Source of the DNA: Scolanthus callimorphus
Lineage: Eukaryota > Cnidaria > Anthozoa > Actiniaria > Edwardsiidae
Assembly: GCA_033964015.1 (NCBI GenBank)
Contig: JAWWUD010000058.1
Span: 62,001-126,000 of the forward strand
Direction of reading: 5' to 3'
Length of the DNA stretch: 64,000 nt
This document shows positions 10,369-22,300 of this stretch, in pieces (positions within the stretch are counted from its first letter, which is position 1; each line of letters opens with the position of its first letter). The notes below the pieces were generated by a model that saw only the letters and a list, made by a program, of their open reading frames with translations, was not told the DNA's origin and did no database searches. A program made the position numbers and the translations under genes.

Positions 10369-13300
10369 CTATGGTATACCGTATTGAAAGTTGGCGTAAT
10401 CATTGATCAGGTCGCAGAAGCAGATGTAGTTGAAGTCGTGCTTGCCTCCGATAATAAGGTCGAATTTCTGGTAAAGAACCTCGAATTCTCGTGCACTCAC
10501 TAGACCGCCCATATCAAGCTCGGAAAGGACGCGGTTTAACTGACTTCGTGATACGGATCCGTTGTGTACCTATGGGAATGGAAAGTAGATAGGGTGTTGA
10601 TTAGTAGGGGAGAGCTGTAGTGGTCAAGGGTGGAGGGGTAGTGAATTATGTGAGTGGAGTTGTGGTGATGTTGGCAATGATGATGAAAGTAGATAGGGTG
10701 TTGATAAGTAGGGGAGAGCTGTAGTGGTGAAGGGTGGAGGGGGTAGTGAGTTATGCGATTGGAGTTGTGGTGATGTTGGCAATGATGATAAAAGTTGTTT
10801 GGGCGTTAAGCTCGGTCCCCACTAGCGTCATAACGATCGTAAGAATTTATAAGCATCAGACGTTATGTGAGACTTAGTGAGGACACATCGTCATTAGCGT
10901 CGCCGGTCAAGCGCATGACATAAGGACGATCATAATGCCTGGTGCACACTAGCGACATAATGTGATAACGACAACCAACTTAGGTGTTTGAAATCCTGAT
11001 GAACAACACTATCGCATGTTTGATACTACTTTCCAAACGAATGGTTTACTGCGGTTTTCGTAATTCTGCGAACTCTCGCTAACGATTTCCAACCGTCAAA
11101 CCGCCTTCTGGCTTCCGCCAATCAAACTCCCGAGTCTTTTCGTCGTTACTCTTAGTGCTTTTTCATTGGCCAGCACGAAACCGTTGCTGGCGTGACAGGA
11201 AGCCATTTTAGCACTGCTTAGGCGCTGGCCAATCATAAAGCACAGAGAGTAACGACGAAAAGACTCCGGAGTTTGATTGACGGAAGCCAGAAGGCGGTTT
11301 CACGGTTGGAAATCGATAGCGAGAGTTCGCAGAATTATGAAAACCGCAGTAATGCCGAGAAAAAAAGGAATAAAGTCTCAAAATTTTATTCAAAATAAGA
11401 CCGCGTTTTGGGGCCTCCTCCGCGCTTATGATCTTCTTTGTTTAAGTTAAGTGTGGTGAATTATGAATGAGTCTGAGGCTGCGTACACACCTTGGTGCCC
11501 GGGCACAGTACCCGAGTACGGGCACTAATGTGAACACTCCAGTTTTTCGAGTGCCCAAGCCAAAATCCCAGCACAGCACTGGTGCCCGAGTACAAGGTCC
11601 GGACCTTGTACTCGGGCACTGCTAGTGCCCGGGCACCAAGTGTGTACGCAGCCTGAGAACGTACCTTATCATAGTCCTCAAAAAGAGGGAAGATCTGTAT
11701 GGATCTCATTCGTACACGATCAGCCAGTCGGTGCATCACGCGCTCGAATGTTGCCTCAGCTTCCGGTAGCAGTTTGTTATTCTCGCTCTCCACCTGAAGG
11801 TTGTACTGGGTAGGGACTACAAGAGGGGTCTTCTCTAGGTCTGCAAACACAATAAGCACCTTAAAGATGAGTTATTAGTTCTTCGCGGACTCATTTTGAT
11901 CGTGTTAAAAATAATGATAAATGAAGATATTGGTGATACTGCTATTTGCGTGGACGCCAAATATTTTTTGGTGCTGTTTTGAACACTGCAAAGTTGTGTC
12001 CCAAAGGCACGAACGATAAAGGGGAAAACGAGACGTTGCTACGGCGTTTTGAACTAGCACGTGCCAAAACGTTTGTCTCCGCCAACGAAATCGCAGCATC
12101 TTGAGAGCGCGCTTTCTATTCTATATTGCCTCGAACAACGTTTAGAGTGGACTTCGTCACATGACTGTCGTAAGTAATTCGCAATTACTTTGCAATTACT
12201 CCTATAGGTTTTGTTCAGAATAGACCTCCTCGGCTCGGCAGTAATGTTGTCCCACTTCAATCACGTGGCATTCCCCTGAGTATTCTTTCTTTCTTTTTGT
12301 GCTACGCACCGAAGGATATATGAATATGGAAGCATTCCAAACAAAGGAAGATTGTTCAAATGAATGCCACGTGATCTGAAATGGGACAACATTACGCCCA
12401 AGCCGAGGAGGTCTACTGGTGTAATCACTTTGCGATTGGTTTCACTACATTCATATGAAATTCGCTCTCTGTGCACGCTTAATAGCAAATAGGAATAATG
12501 ACAACTGTTCAACATGGAGAGGATGTGCACTGGTATTGAAGGTATGTAGACTTTCACAAAGTCCTTAGTCGTCGCGCGGTTTCGCTTCAAGTATCCTATG
12601 AGAGGTCGACTTGGTGCAAGTCTATGCGAGGGTATGCGATGCTGCGGGTGATGAACAAGATGTATTCTGTAGTTGATCATGATGTAGCTTTACCAAAAAG
12701 TTTCTGTACTCACGTTTGGTAGTAAAGATCCCCTCGATCTCGTCAGAAAATTGTAGGTAGTCTACATAATCTGGACATCCGAATGACGCGTACCTGAAAC
12801 AGATAGTCAGACGAGCTTTGCTGAGGTGTTGACAATAGGGGTGGCCGGAACTATGACGAAACCTGAGAGTAGCTGTTTTCACGATAATTCTGGGCTAGAG
12901 GTAATTCAACATTTCTCTATGCTGTCATGAACAGTTAGAATTGCGGTACACGAATGAAAAGTAAATGATCATCTCAGTTAAGAAGCAATCTAAGCGATCG
13001 CTATAGATAGAAGACCTGATAAAAGATTTTAGAATTCAACGGGACCGCGATATCGGTGCGTCGCTCTATCGACTGAGCTATGAAGTCCGCTTACGCCTGA
13101 GAAATATTTTTGTTGGGATCTTCTACTTGTGCAGTGATTCCCTTCTCAACTGAGTTGATCATTTACTTTCCATTTCCTTATGCTCAGCCACAACGAAAGT
13201 CTACATGTGCGACCGCGTTTGTTTTCTTCTAGACGTTTCGCTTGTCTCTAGTTATCATCACAGGTCATGGTATATACATGGAATACTGTTGGTTAGAGCA

Positions 13301-16300
13301 CGACTAAGTGGGCAAAACAACCCCGGGATGTCTTTGGCTTTTCCAGGATTCGGGAAATAGTCAAATCGGATGGAAAGACAGACTCTTCTCATCACACTCC
13401 CAACAGTGCCACCCCATTCATGGGATGATGTCTTTCGCACATTCACGTTTCACCAATGGACCTTTCTAGACATTTGCTATGATTCTCGGAGCCTGTACAG
13501 CGAGTGATGGTGTCTCAGACTCAGAGCTCTAAAACCCTTTACAAGCCTAGTGCTCGTGGACCAAGCTAAAGATAAACCCACCTTTCCATAAGCAGCTCCA
13601 CCTCCATCTTGGTCAGTTCAAGGCAGCACATGTCCATGGCACGCGTGAAGTTGGCACGGAGCATGCGCCCTGTACGTAGCTTGTCATAGTCGCGCATGAA
13701 CTCCAGCACTCGGATTCGCTCCTTCATCACCTGGACAAAACGGAAAGCGAGGTCGTTATTGTCGGCACACGTGTAAGGTGTGAAATTGCGACCAGCAAAG
13801 AAAGCTTGTGGCGACCAAAAATGATGGGTGACGACAGCTTCGGCCACTCCTCCTGTGTTACTGTTTTCATTCGAAAGAGCGAATTTCGAATGACTGTAGT
13901 GAAACCAATTCCCAAGTGATAGGAGTGATTGCCTATAGGAGTGATTGCAGAGTAATTGCAAATTACTCACGGCAGTGATGTGAAATCCGCTCTATCATAA
14001 AACGCATTATGTGTAGAATTGTGGAAATAACCATCTACAAACAAAGGTTTATATTTGATCTACTGAATTCAATCGTCGAAAATATCGCAATACATTCTCT
14101 AAATAAGCAGATGGAAATGGATGCTTTCTCTGACTCGGTATGTTGTTAGGCTGACAAAATGGCGGCTGACTGAAAAAAAAAAAAACATTCTATGCCTTCA
14201 GCCCAAAATCAGCCGATAAGGGTCAACCGATAGAGTAAGGACGTAGTTAATTTTGTCTGTAGAGCAGATTAGTGCCGCGACAGCACTGTCGCGGTCGCGG
14301 CACGGAACCTGGCCTGCTATAAATTGAACGAAATGAAATCACGTAGTCGCGACAAAGTCACGGTCGCGGCTAGGCACAACGTTGTCGCGGCATTTTTCGC
14401 AGTCATACGACATCGGCTCTATTATACTCGTTCTTTGTGCTGAGGTGTTATGTATTGTTTTATTGTTCAACCAGGGAGCAACTACATCAAGATCCAAACC
14501 ATGCTCCAGCAAAGCTCACGAGGCTCCTTACCTTGGTTTTAATCTTGCGCAGAATGACTTCAAAATCCCTTTCGCCAAGATCCGCCATCTCTTTATTGTT
14601 GACGGTTTTTAGCTCCTCAATTCGTTTCACATACATATGTTCCGGCTTGTCTGGAGGCTAAAGGGAAAGCAGACAAAAGTCAATAGTGAACAGTGGTGAC
14701 AGATGGGACAGTGGGAATACAAAGAGGTCCACTTTTACAGCTTCTAGTTTAGCCTGGCTAATCTATAAAACTGTTATGTTTTTTTGTACGGACTTCCTCA
14801 CAAATCCATGATAGACCTTTTCCCAGCGGCGAATTCAAATCTCTTAAAATCAAACTTTTTCAATTTATAGACCTTTTTGCCAAAATGACGACCGTAAATG
14901 TAAATGAATTGTATTGAAAAACCAACACCATTGCCATAACGACCACCTTCACTGTACTAAACGTGCAACCCAATTCATTGTGTCAGTTTTCATATCGGCA
15001 GAGAAAAACGTAAGTTGAAGATTGAAAAAAAGACTTTTGCAGATGTCTATGAAAATAACAGTCTTCAACCTAAAGCAGGGTTCGTATGTCAGAAATTGGA
15101 AAAAATCCAGGAGTTTTAAGGAGCGGTTTCGGAATTTTTCCAAGAGTTTTCCAGGATAATCATTTTCGGCCTTGTCAATCCATTTTCGATAACCTTTAAT
15201 TCAAGCTTGAAAGCGATTTTTAGAATGATTACTTTCTTGATTAAATTGTGAATGATGAAATTCGTTTCATTTTTCCAGGAGTTTTCCAGGACTTTGTTCA
15301 AAATTCCAGGAGTTTCAAGGACTTTCCTGGAGCACAAAAAAAATCCAGGACTTTCCAGGTTTCCCAGGAGTCGAACGAACCCTGCTAAAGGTTTTCTCTG
15401 TCGATAAGGCAACTGACATAATGGAAACCTCGTCAATCATGGTATTTGTTTTTCAATACAATCCTTTTACATTTTTGGCGCTATTTAAAAAAAACAGGTA
15501 TCTCAAAATAGTATGCAGCATGTAAGTACCCGCGTAAATCACAGGTAATTCCTTCAGAAACTCATTCATGGGAAAAGCTGGATTTCTAATGACACTAATG
15601 TATGCCGAACTGTCACTTCCCATTCTTGACTGACATCTGAAATTCAGCTTTTCCCATTAATGGGTTTTTGCAGAAATCTCCTGTGGATGTTACCTTACCT
15701 GTAGGGTCTCGAGGAAATCGAGGTAGTTAAAGCCAATGTTATCCGAGTACCTCGCTTCGATAATCTGAAATTATAAAGGATTTTAATGCTCATTAAAATG
15801 AACGAGTGATTACATGATGGGTATTCTATCGGTTCGAGTTTGAACGTATGCATTTCTAACAAGCTAAGCGAACATATTATTTACAACGTGCCAAGAGAAG
15901 AAATCAAAATCCTTTCGTGCTTGTATCCAAACCCTTACCCTCATTTCATTTTCGTCGTTACTCAACCCAAGATTATGTAAGCACTGCCGGGCCTGTGATT
16001 TCGTCACGTGTCCATTGTTATGCCTGCAAGAAATGGGAAATAAAGATTTACTTTTATATTAAGAAATCGTGTAGACAAACCCAACATCCTGATGTTTCCG
16101 ACTTTAATTGATAAAAGCTGGAGAGGGGTAGATCTTACTGTGAAAAGCCCCCTGACCGAAGAAACCCAATCCTCTGGAATAAACCCTTTTCAAGTACAAA
16201 TATAATGCTTCCCGATCCGAGTCCAACTTCAATTCATTTCAATGAGTTTGTATTCAGTTCCAATACTCCCTTTCTGGAAAACTGGGAAAAAAGTCTGCAG

Positions 16301-19300
16301 GTCCTCGCCCTCGCGGAAAGCCCGGCCACGCAGGAAATGCGTGACTTCATTCAAATATATTCAGTACATGAAATCTCCTTTTAGTATTCAGTTTAAATGT
16401 TAGCGAACACCGCCCTCAATAGACAGCCAAAACTGAAAAGATATCGAAAAAGGAAATAACGTCTAGTAAAACTAGCCTCCTCCACAGGCGTCTTTTGTGG
16501 CGTGTTTTCGGCTCGGTTTCCAGCCATGGCGGTTGAAGGTGAGCCCGCGCTCCTTCCCGTGACAAAAAGAAGGGGTGGGGGTGGGGAGAGAAAGGAGAGG
16601 AGAGAGACGCATCTCTCTTCTTTCTTTCTTTCTCCGCCCCTTCCCCTCGACTTTTTGCTCGTGCCTAGTCTTCTCGCGCGTTTTCGCCCCAGCACAGCAA
16701 CCCCGCGCGTTGTTTTCTTGTTTTGAGCCGAGAGATGCCTGGGGAGGAGGCTACAGTAAACATTCCTGCGAACTAGTCCCTAGCGTTCCTTGGGCGGGAT
16801 CCCTATGTTATGAGATGAGACGAGTGGAAGCTGGGTCGAGCTCAGTCGTAGAGGCTCTCGGTTGCATTGATGCGACATCACATCTCATTTCTTACCACAG
16901 GAAGCCCGCGAACGCCAGGGACAAGGCTGACATTCGTCTACTCACTTGTCAAAGTCCTGGAAAAGTGGTTTGCATAAAATTCGTCTCTGTAGGATCTTCT
17001 GGTGCATTCTGTGCATGATGGCTTGCAGGATTTGATCCAGCTCACCAGTCCCGAGATTCATGGTTGCGCCCGGGCGAGTCATGTGGAATACTTCACTTGA
17101 CGGGACCTCGTAAGTGGGCTCCTTCTCGAGATCGCGTTTGGTGAAAACTGTGATAAAAGAAAAAGGACTAAATGAATTACACATAGGTACACTAGGCAAT
17201 AAAACGATAGCCTGAACAACAAAAACATAATAAATAAACAATACTGCGCTATTCACAAAACTTTCATTCCACGCTCAACTGAATAGCGCAGTATATGTCA
17301 TGTTTGGTGAAAAATGGGAGATGGGGAGAATGACCCGATCTTGGCCGCAAATGGAGCCCAACATGCAGTCACAATTTAAGGTTAAGATGGATTGTAGAAA
17401 AACAAATTTAAGTTGCCAATTAAGTTGCCAAATGGGGAGAATGACCCGATCTTGGCCGCAAATGGAGCCCAACATGCAGTCACAATTTAAGGTTAAGATG
17501 GATTGTAGAAAAACAAATTTAAGTTGCCAATTAAGTTGCCAAATGGGGAGAATGACCCGATCTTGGCCGCAAATGGAGCCCAACATGCAGTCACAATTTA
17601 AGGTTAAGATGGATTGTAGAAAAACAAATTTAAGTTGCCAATTAAGTTGCCAAATGGGGAGAATGACCCGATCTTGGCCGCAAATGGAGCCCAACATGCA
17701 GTCACAATTTAAGGTTAAGATGGATTGTAGAAAAACAAATTTAAGTTGCCAATTAAGTTGCCAAATGGGGAGAATGACCCGATCTTGGCCGCAAATGGAG
17801 CCCAACATGCAGTCACAATTTAAGGTTAAGATGGATTGTAGAAAAACAAATTTAAGTTGCCAATTTCGCACCCAGAGATGGTCGCTAGCAGGAACATTTT
17901 GCTCACAGTTGCGAATGATTGGTTGCATTTTCGGGCCGTGTTTTGATTACCATTTGGGAACTAAGTTTATTTTTTTCTCGCTACATTTTTTTGTCATACT
18001 GGTAGACTGCTTGCAGTCCCTTGCTCGGGGAACGTCCGTAATAAGAGGGTAAAAGTCTTACTTCGCGCGCGCCTAGTACAGTGCATTTATGCCGGGGTCA
18101 CATCACGATTAGCGCGCACCACAGGGGCACGTCACGATAAGCACGCACCACAGGGTCACGTCACGATAAGCACGCACCACAGGGTCACATCACGATAAGC
18201 ACGCACCACAGGGTCATGTCACGATAAGCACGCACCACAGGGACACGTCACGATAAGCACGCACCACAGGGTCACGTCACGATAAGCGCGCATCACAGGG
18301 TCACGTCACGATTAGCGCGCACCACAGGGACACGTCACGATAAGCACGCACCACAGGGTCACGTCACGATAAGCGCGCACCACAGGGTCACTTCACGATA
18401 AGCGCGCACCACAGGGTCACGTCACGATAAGCACGCACCACAGGGTCACGTCACGATAAGCACGCACCACAGGGTCACGTCACGATAAGCACGCACCACA
18501 GGGTCACGTCACGATAAGCGCGCACCACAGGGTCACGTCACGATAAGCACGCACCACAGGGTCACGTCACGATAAGCACGCACCACCGGGTCACGTCACG
18601 ATTAGCGCGCACCACAGGGACACGTCACGATAAGCACGCACCACAGGGTCACGTCACGATAAGCACGCACAACAGGGTCACGTTACGATAAGCGCGCACC
18701 ACAGGGGGATACAGTACTAGGCGCGCGCGAAGTAAGACTTTTACCCTCTTATTACGGACGTTCCCCGAGCAGGGGCTGCAAGCAGTCTATCATACTGGCT
18801 AATCATCATTTCCAGTCAAGGAGGACCATGGGCCTTACCTATTTCGACATCTCTGAGAAAAAGAGTCCACATGACATTTCCAGGTCTCTTGGGATCCGCG
18901 TACGTCCTGACCAACACTTGGATCTGTGCCTCTGTTAGTGTGGTCTGCCCCATCGAGTTCAGGCACTGGCGGAACTGGCTTTGGCTTATTGATCCATGGC
19001 GAAGAGGATCAAAATCTTGAAAGAACTCCTCTACCTATTGGCAGGAGAGGAAAACGATAAGTGACTAGAGAATTACTATAGAGTACATTAACTGAAGCTC
19101 CAAAAGAACAAAGTGGGCATTTAGCTAGTATTCTAGTCTGCCTTGTGCTTTGTACAGGTTGGGATGGCCCTGAGTCTTTTTAGAAAACAAAACATTATCA
19201 AAAACAATTTAGATGACCCTTAAGAGGAGTGGGACTGACCCTGAGTCTCTTGACAAGACACGTGATAATAACGAACACAGATGGCGCTTGAGAGGAGTGT

Positions 19301-22300
19301 GTCAGACACTGAGTCTCTTGACAAGACACGTGATAATAACGAACAAAGATGGCGCTTGAGAGGAGTGTGACAGACACTGAGTCTCTTGACAAGACACGTG
19401 ATAATAACGAACAAAGATGGCGCTTGAGAGGAGTGTGACAGACACTGAGTTCCTTGACAAGACACGTGATAATAACGAACAAAGATGGTGCTTGAGAGGA
19501 GTGTGACAGACACTGAGTTCCTTGACAAGACACGTGATAATAACGACCAAAGATGGTGCTTGAGAGGAGTGTGACAGACACTGAGTTCCTTGACAAGACA
19601 CGTGATAATAACGAACAAAGATGGTGCTTGAGAGGAGTGTGACAGACACTGAGTCTCTTGACAAGACACGTGATAATAACGAACAAAGATGGCGCTTGGG
19701 AGGAGTGTGACAGACACTGAGTTCCTTGACAAGACACGTGATAATAACGACCAAAGATGGCGCTTGAGAGGAGTGTGACAGACACTGAGTTCCTTGACAA
19801 GACACGTGATAGCCTGCTTGCAGGCGGTACTGGGTCCGTTCGATGACCCACGGCTAAATCGAGGAATGCTCACTGGCACTTAGAATTTTTTCTAAACAAG
19901 CGCTCACCTACAGAAGTGAAAAAAAAATTATAAAAATCATCAGGGTTCGAACCTGTAACATTCCACTTACTATACCCTAACCCTAACCACTGCACTACGA
20001 GTGAATTCGCTGGTTCGGACTGCTCTTTTTATTGATTACGTACCTTAATAGTATTAATCTTTAATAGAACGAGGCATATACTATAAAAATATACTAAAAC
20101 GATGTATTAACCCTTATCCTGACTAGTAGTCTTGATAGTTCAGATATTTTGAATGCTTTTAGGTGAATTTGAACTAATATTGTCAAAACTATCATTAAAT
20201 TATTCATGGTGAGCATTCCTCCATTTAGGAATGGGCGTTCGATGATCGGACGCCATCTTGGAATTTTGAGGCGCGCGGTCCCGGGGGCGAGCGCAAAAAT
20301 CGGGCGAAGGGGAGGGGGGAGGAGGAAAGGAAGAGAAAAACCGCCTGCCCAAAAACTAGGTGATTCTCACATCCGCCCCCAACCCAGCATGACTTCCAAC
20401 AACAGTCACACATTCTTCACGGGCCAATCAGAATCGCAAAAATGCTTCAAGCTGTCATGTCGATCAAGTGGTTCGATCAAAACAAACCCACTCGAAACTT
20501 GGATTAGTTCTAATCGGGAATTTGAGTTCGCCAAGGGACTCAAATTCAATAGTTTGGCTTAGCGATGTCGGCCTTTCGAGATATCGGTGTTTCATCGAGT
20601 TTTACTAGTTGTTTGTTCCGGAAAAAACAACATACCTCTTGGGAAAACTTATTTATTCGCGATCGCTATTACAATCAGTCTAAATATTTGAAGGCAAAAG
20701 CAAAACTGCAAGTCTGTAGAGCTGATCAGGCCGAATTTAAGTCATATAGCACACCGTAGCTTACGGGAGGTTTTATAAGTTCCAATAAACTCAGCAAAAG
20801 CATAGAACTAGATGAAAGAATCAGAGTTTCAATCTGCGCAAGCTAGCGGTGGAGAAGTTCAGCAATTCCTTCGCCGATGAGCGAGACTCATAGATAAACT
20901 CGGATGGATTTCTTAGGATCTCAAATAGTTTGTCGCTCTTCAACTCTGTAGCAGTACATATTTTCTCCGAGTCTAATTTCTTCGGGTGAGATAACGATGA
21001 CAGAAATTGGGCTACAGTTCACGAGCAGACTTATACCTGGGAGCAAATGGTTTCCTCCGCTCTTAGGCCGCGAGCGAGCGAGGTTGTTCTCCCTCGGTCG
21101 CCGTCGCTCTAAGAGAGGAAGAAACCACAATAGCTTGTAGTAGAGCAGACTTTTCCCCGAAGCCCATCTGCATTGGCAAAAACGCCAATCGCCCCTCGAA
21201 TATCTCGCACAAAGCCACGCTGTAAAGCGATCGTTTTCTTTTATTTTGGATTTCCGGACGGAAAGCCAATTTGGAGTTGACTTTACGAAATGTACGTGAC
21301 AAAATTAAAGAGTGACTGGTCTGTGTCATAACGTCCTATTGTTCTCTGACAGGCGCTCGACCAATCACTGATCCCATCCGCCAGTGGACGGGATTCAAAC
21401 TTTGTCCTCAGAATCACCTAGTTTTCGGGCAGGCGGTTTTTCTCTCCTTTCCTCCTCCCCCCTCCCCTTCGCCCGATTTTTGCGCTCGCCCCCGGGACCG
21501 CGCGCCTCAAAATTCCAAGATAGCGTCCGATCATCGAACGGACCGGGTTTTCCGCGATAAAAAACACCCAGTACCGCCTGCAAGCAGGCTAGACACGTAA
21601 TAATAACGAACAAAGATGGCGCTTGAGAGGAGTGTGACTGACCCTGAGTCTCTTGACAAGACACGTAATAATAACGAACAAAGATGGCGCTTGAGAGGAG
21701 TGTGACTGACCATGAGTCTCTTGACAAGACACGTGATAATAACGAACAAAGATGGCGCTTGGGAGGAATGTGACTGACTATGAGTCTCTTGACAAGAGAC
21801 GTGATAATTAAGAACAAAGATGGTGCTTTGGAAGTATGTGATTGAGCAGTAGTCTCTTGACAAGACATACGATAAATTAGAACAAAGATGACGCGTGGGA
21901 GGAATGTTACTGACCCTGAGTCTCTTGACAAGTACATCATGTCGTATTCTGCAGATCAGCTCATTCAAATCCACACTCGTTAGGTCTACCATGGGTTGAG
22001 TTATAGGAGCTGGTTTTTGTCTGGAATTAGCAGATAAAAAGAAGCATGTAAATAAATACACGGTTGTGGCGCAGGGTGCTAGAGTTAGCGTTACTTGATG
22101 TCTGCCGCTCGATTCAATATCTGCCCAAGTCTGATTCCAACCTGCATTGAATCGCCTTAAAAATTCAGCGGATTTTTCACTACAGTGAAGAAAATAAATT
22201 ATCTTTACATTGTGCTGAAAACTGACAAACTGGTTGTTTTTTGTTTGTTTGCTTTGTGTTTAAATGGTTAAAGAAGAAAATAAATTATCTGTACATTGTG

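Noticed and set aside
16502..17018. Plus-strand frames of 74 and 147 codons near 16.5-17.0 kb
   Set aside because: Low-complexity CTTTCTTTC-rich sequence overlapping exon 16 of the minus-strand gene; no splice support.
17300..18052. 250-codon open frame on + and 217-codon frame on -
   Set aside because: Both come from a 111-bp tandem repeat whose length is a multiple of three; no domain, intronic position, repeated peptide only.
18097..18717. CRISPR-like array
   Set aside because: Units are head-to-tail with no unique spacers, inside a TIR transposon in animal DNA: a minisatellite.
19198..19879. Three overlapping minus-strand frames of 167-219 codons
   Set aside because: Translations of the 68-bp minisatellite in three frames; 3 x 68 is in phase so all frames stay open.
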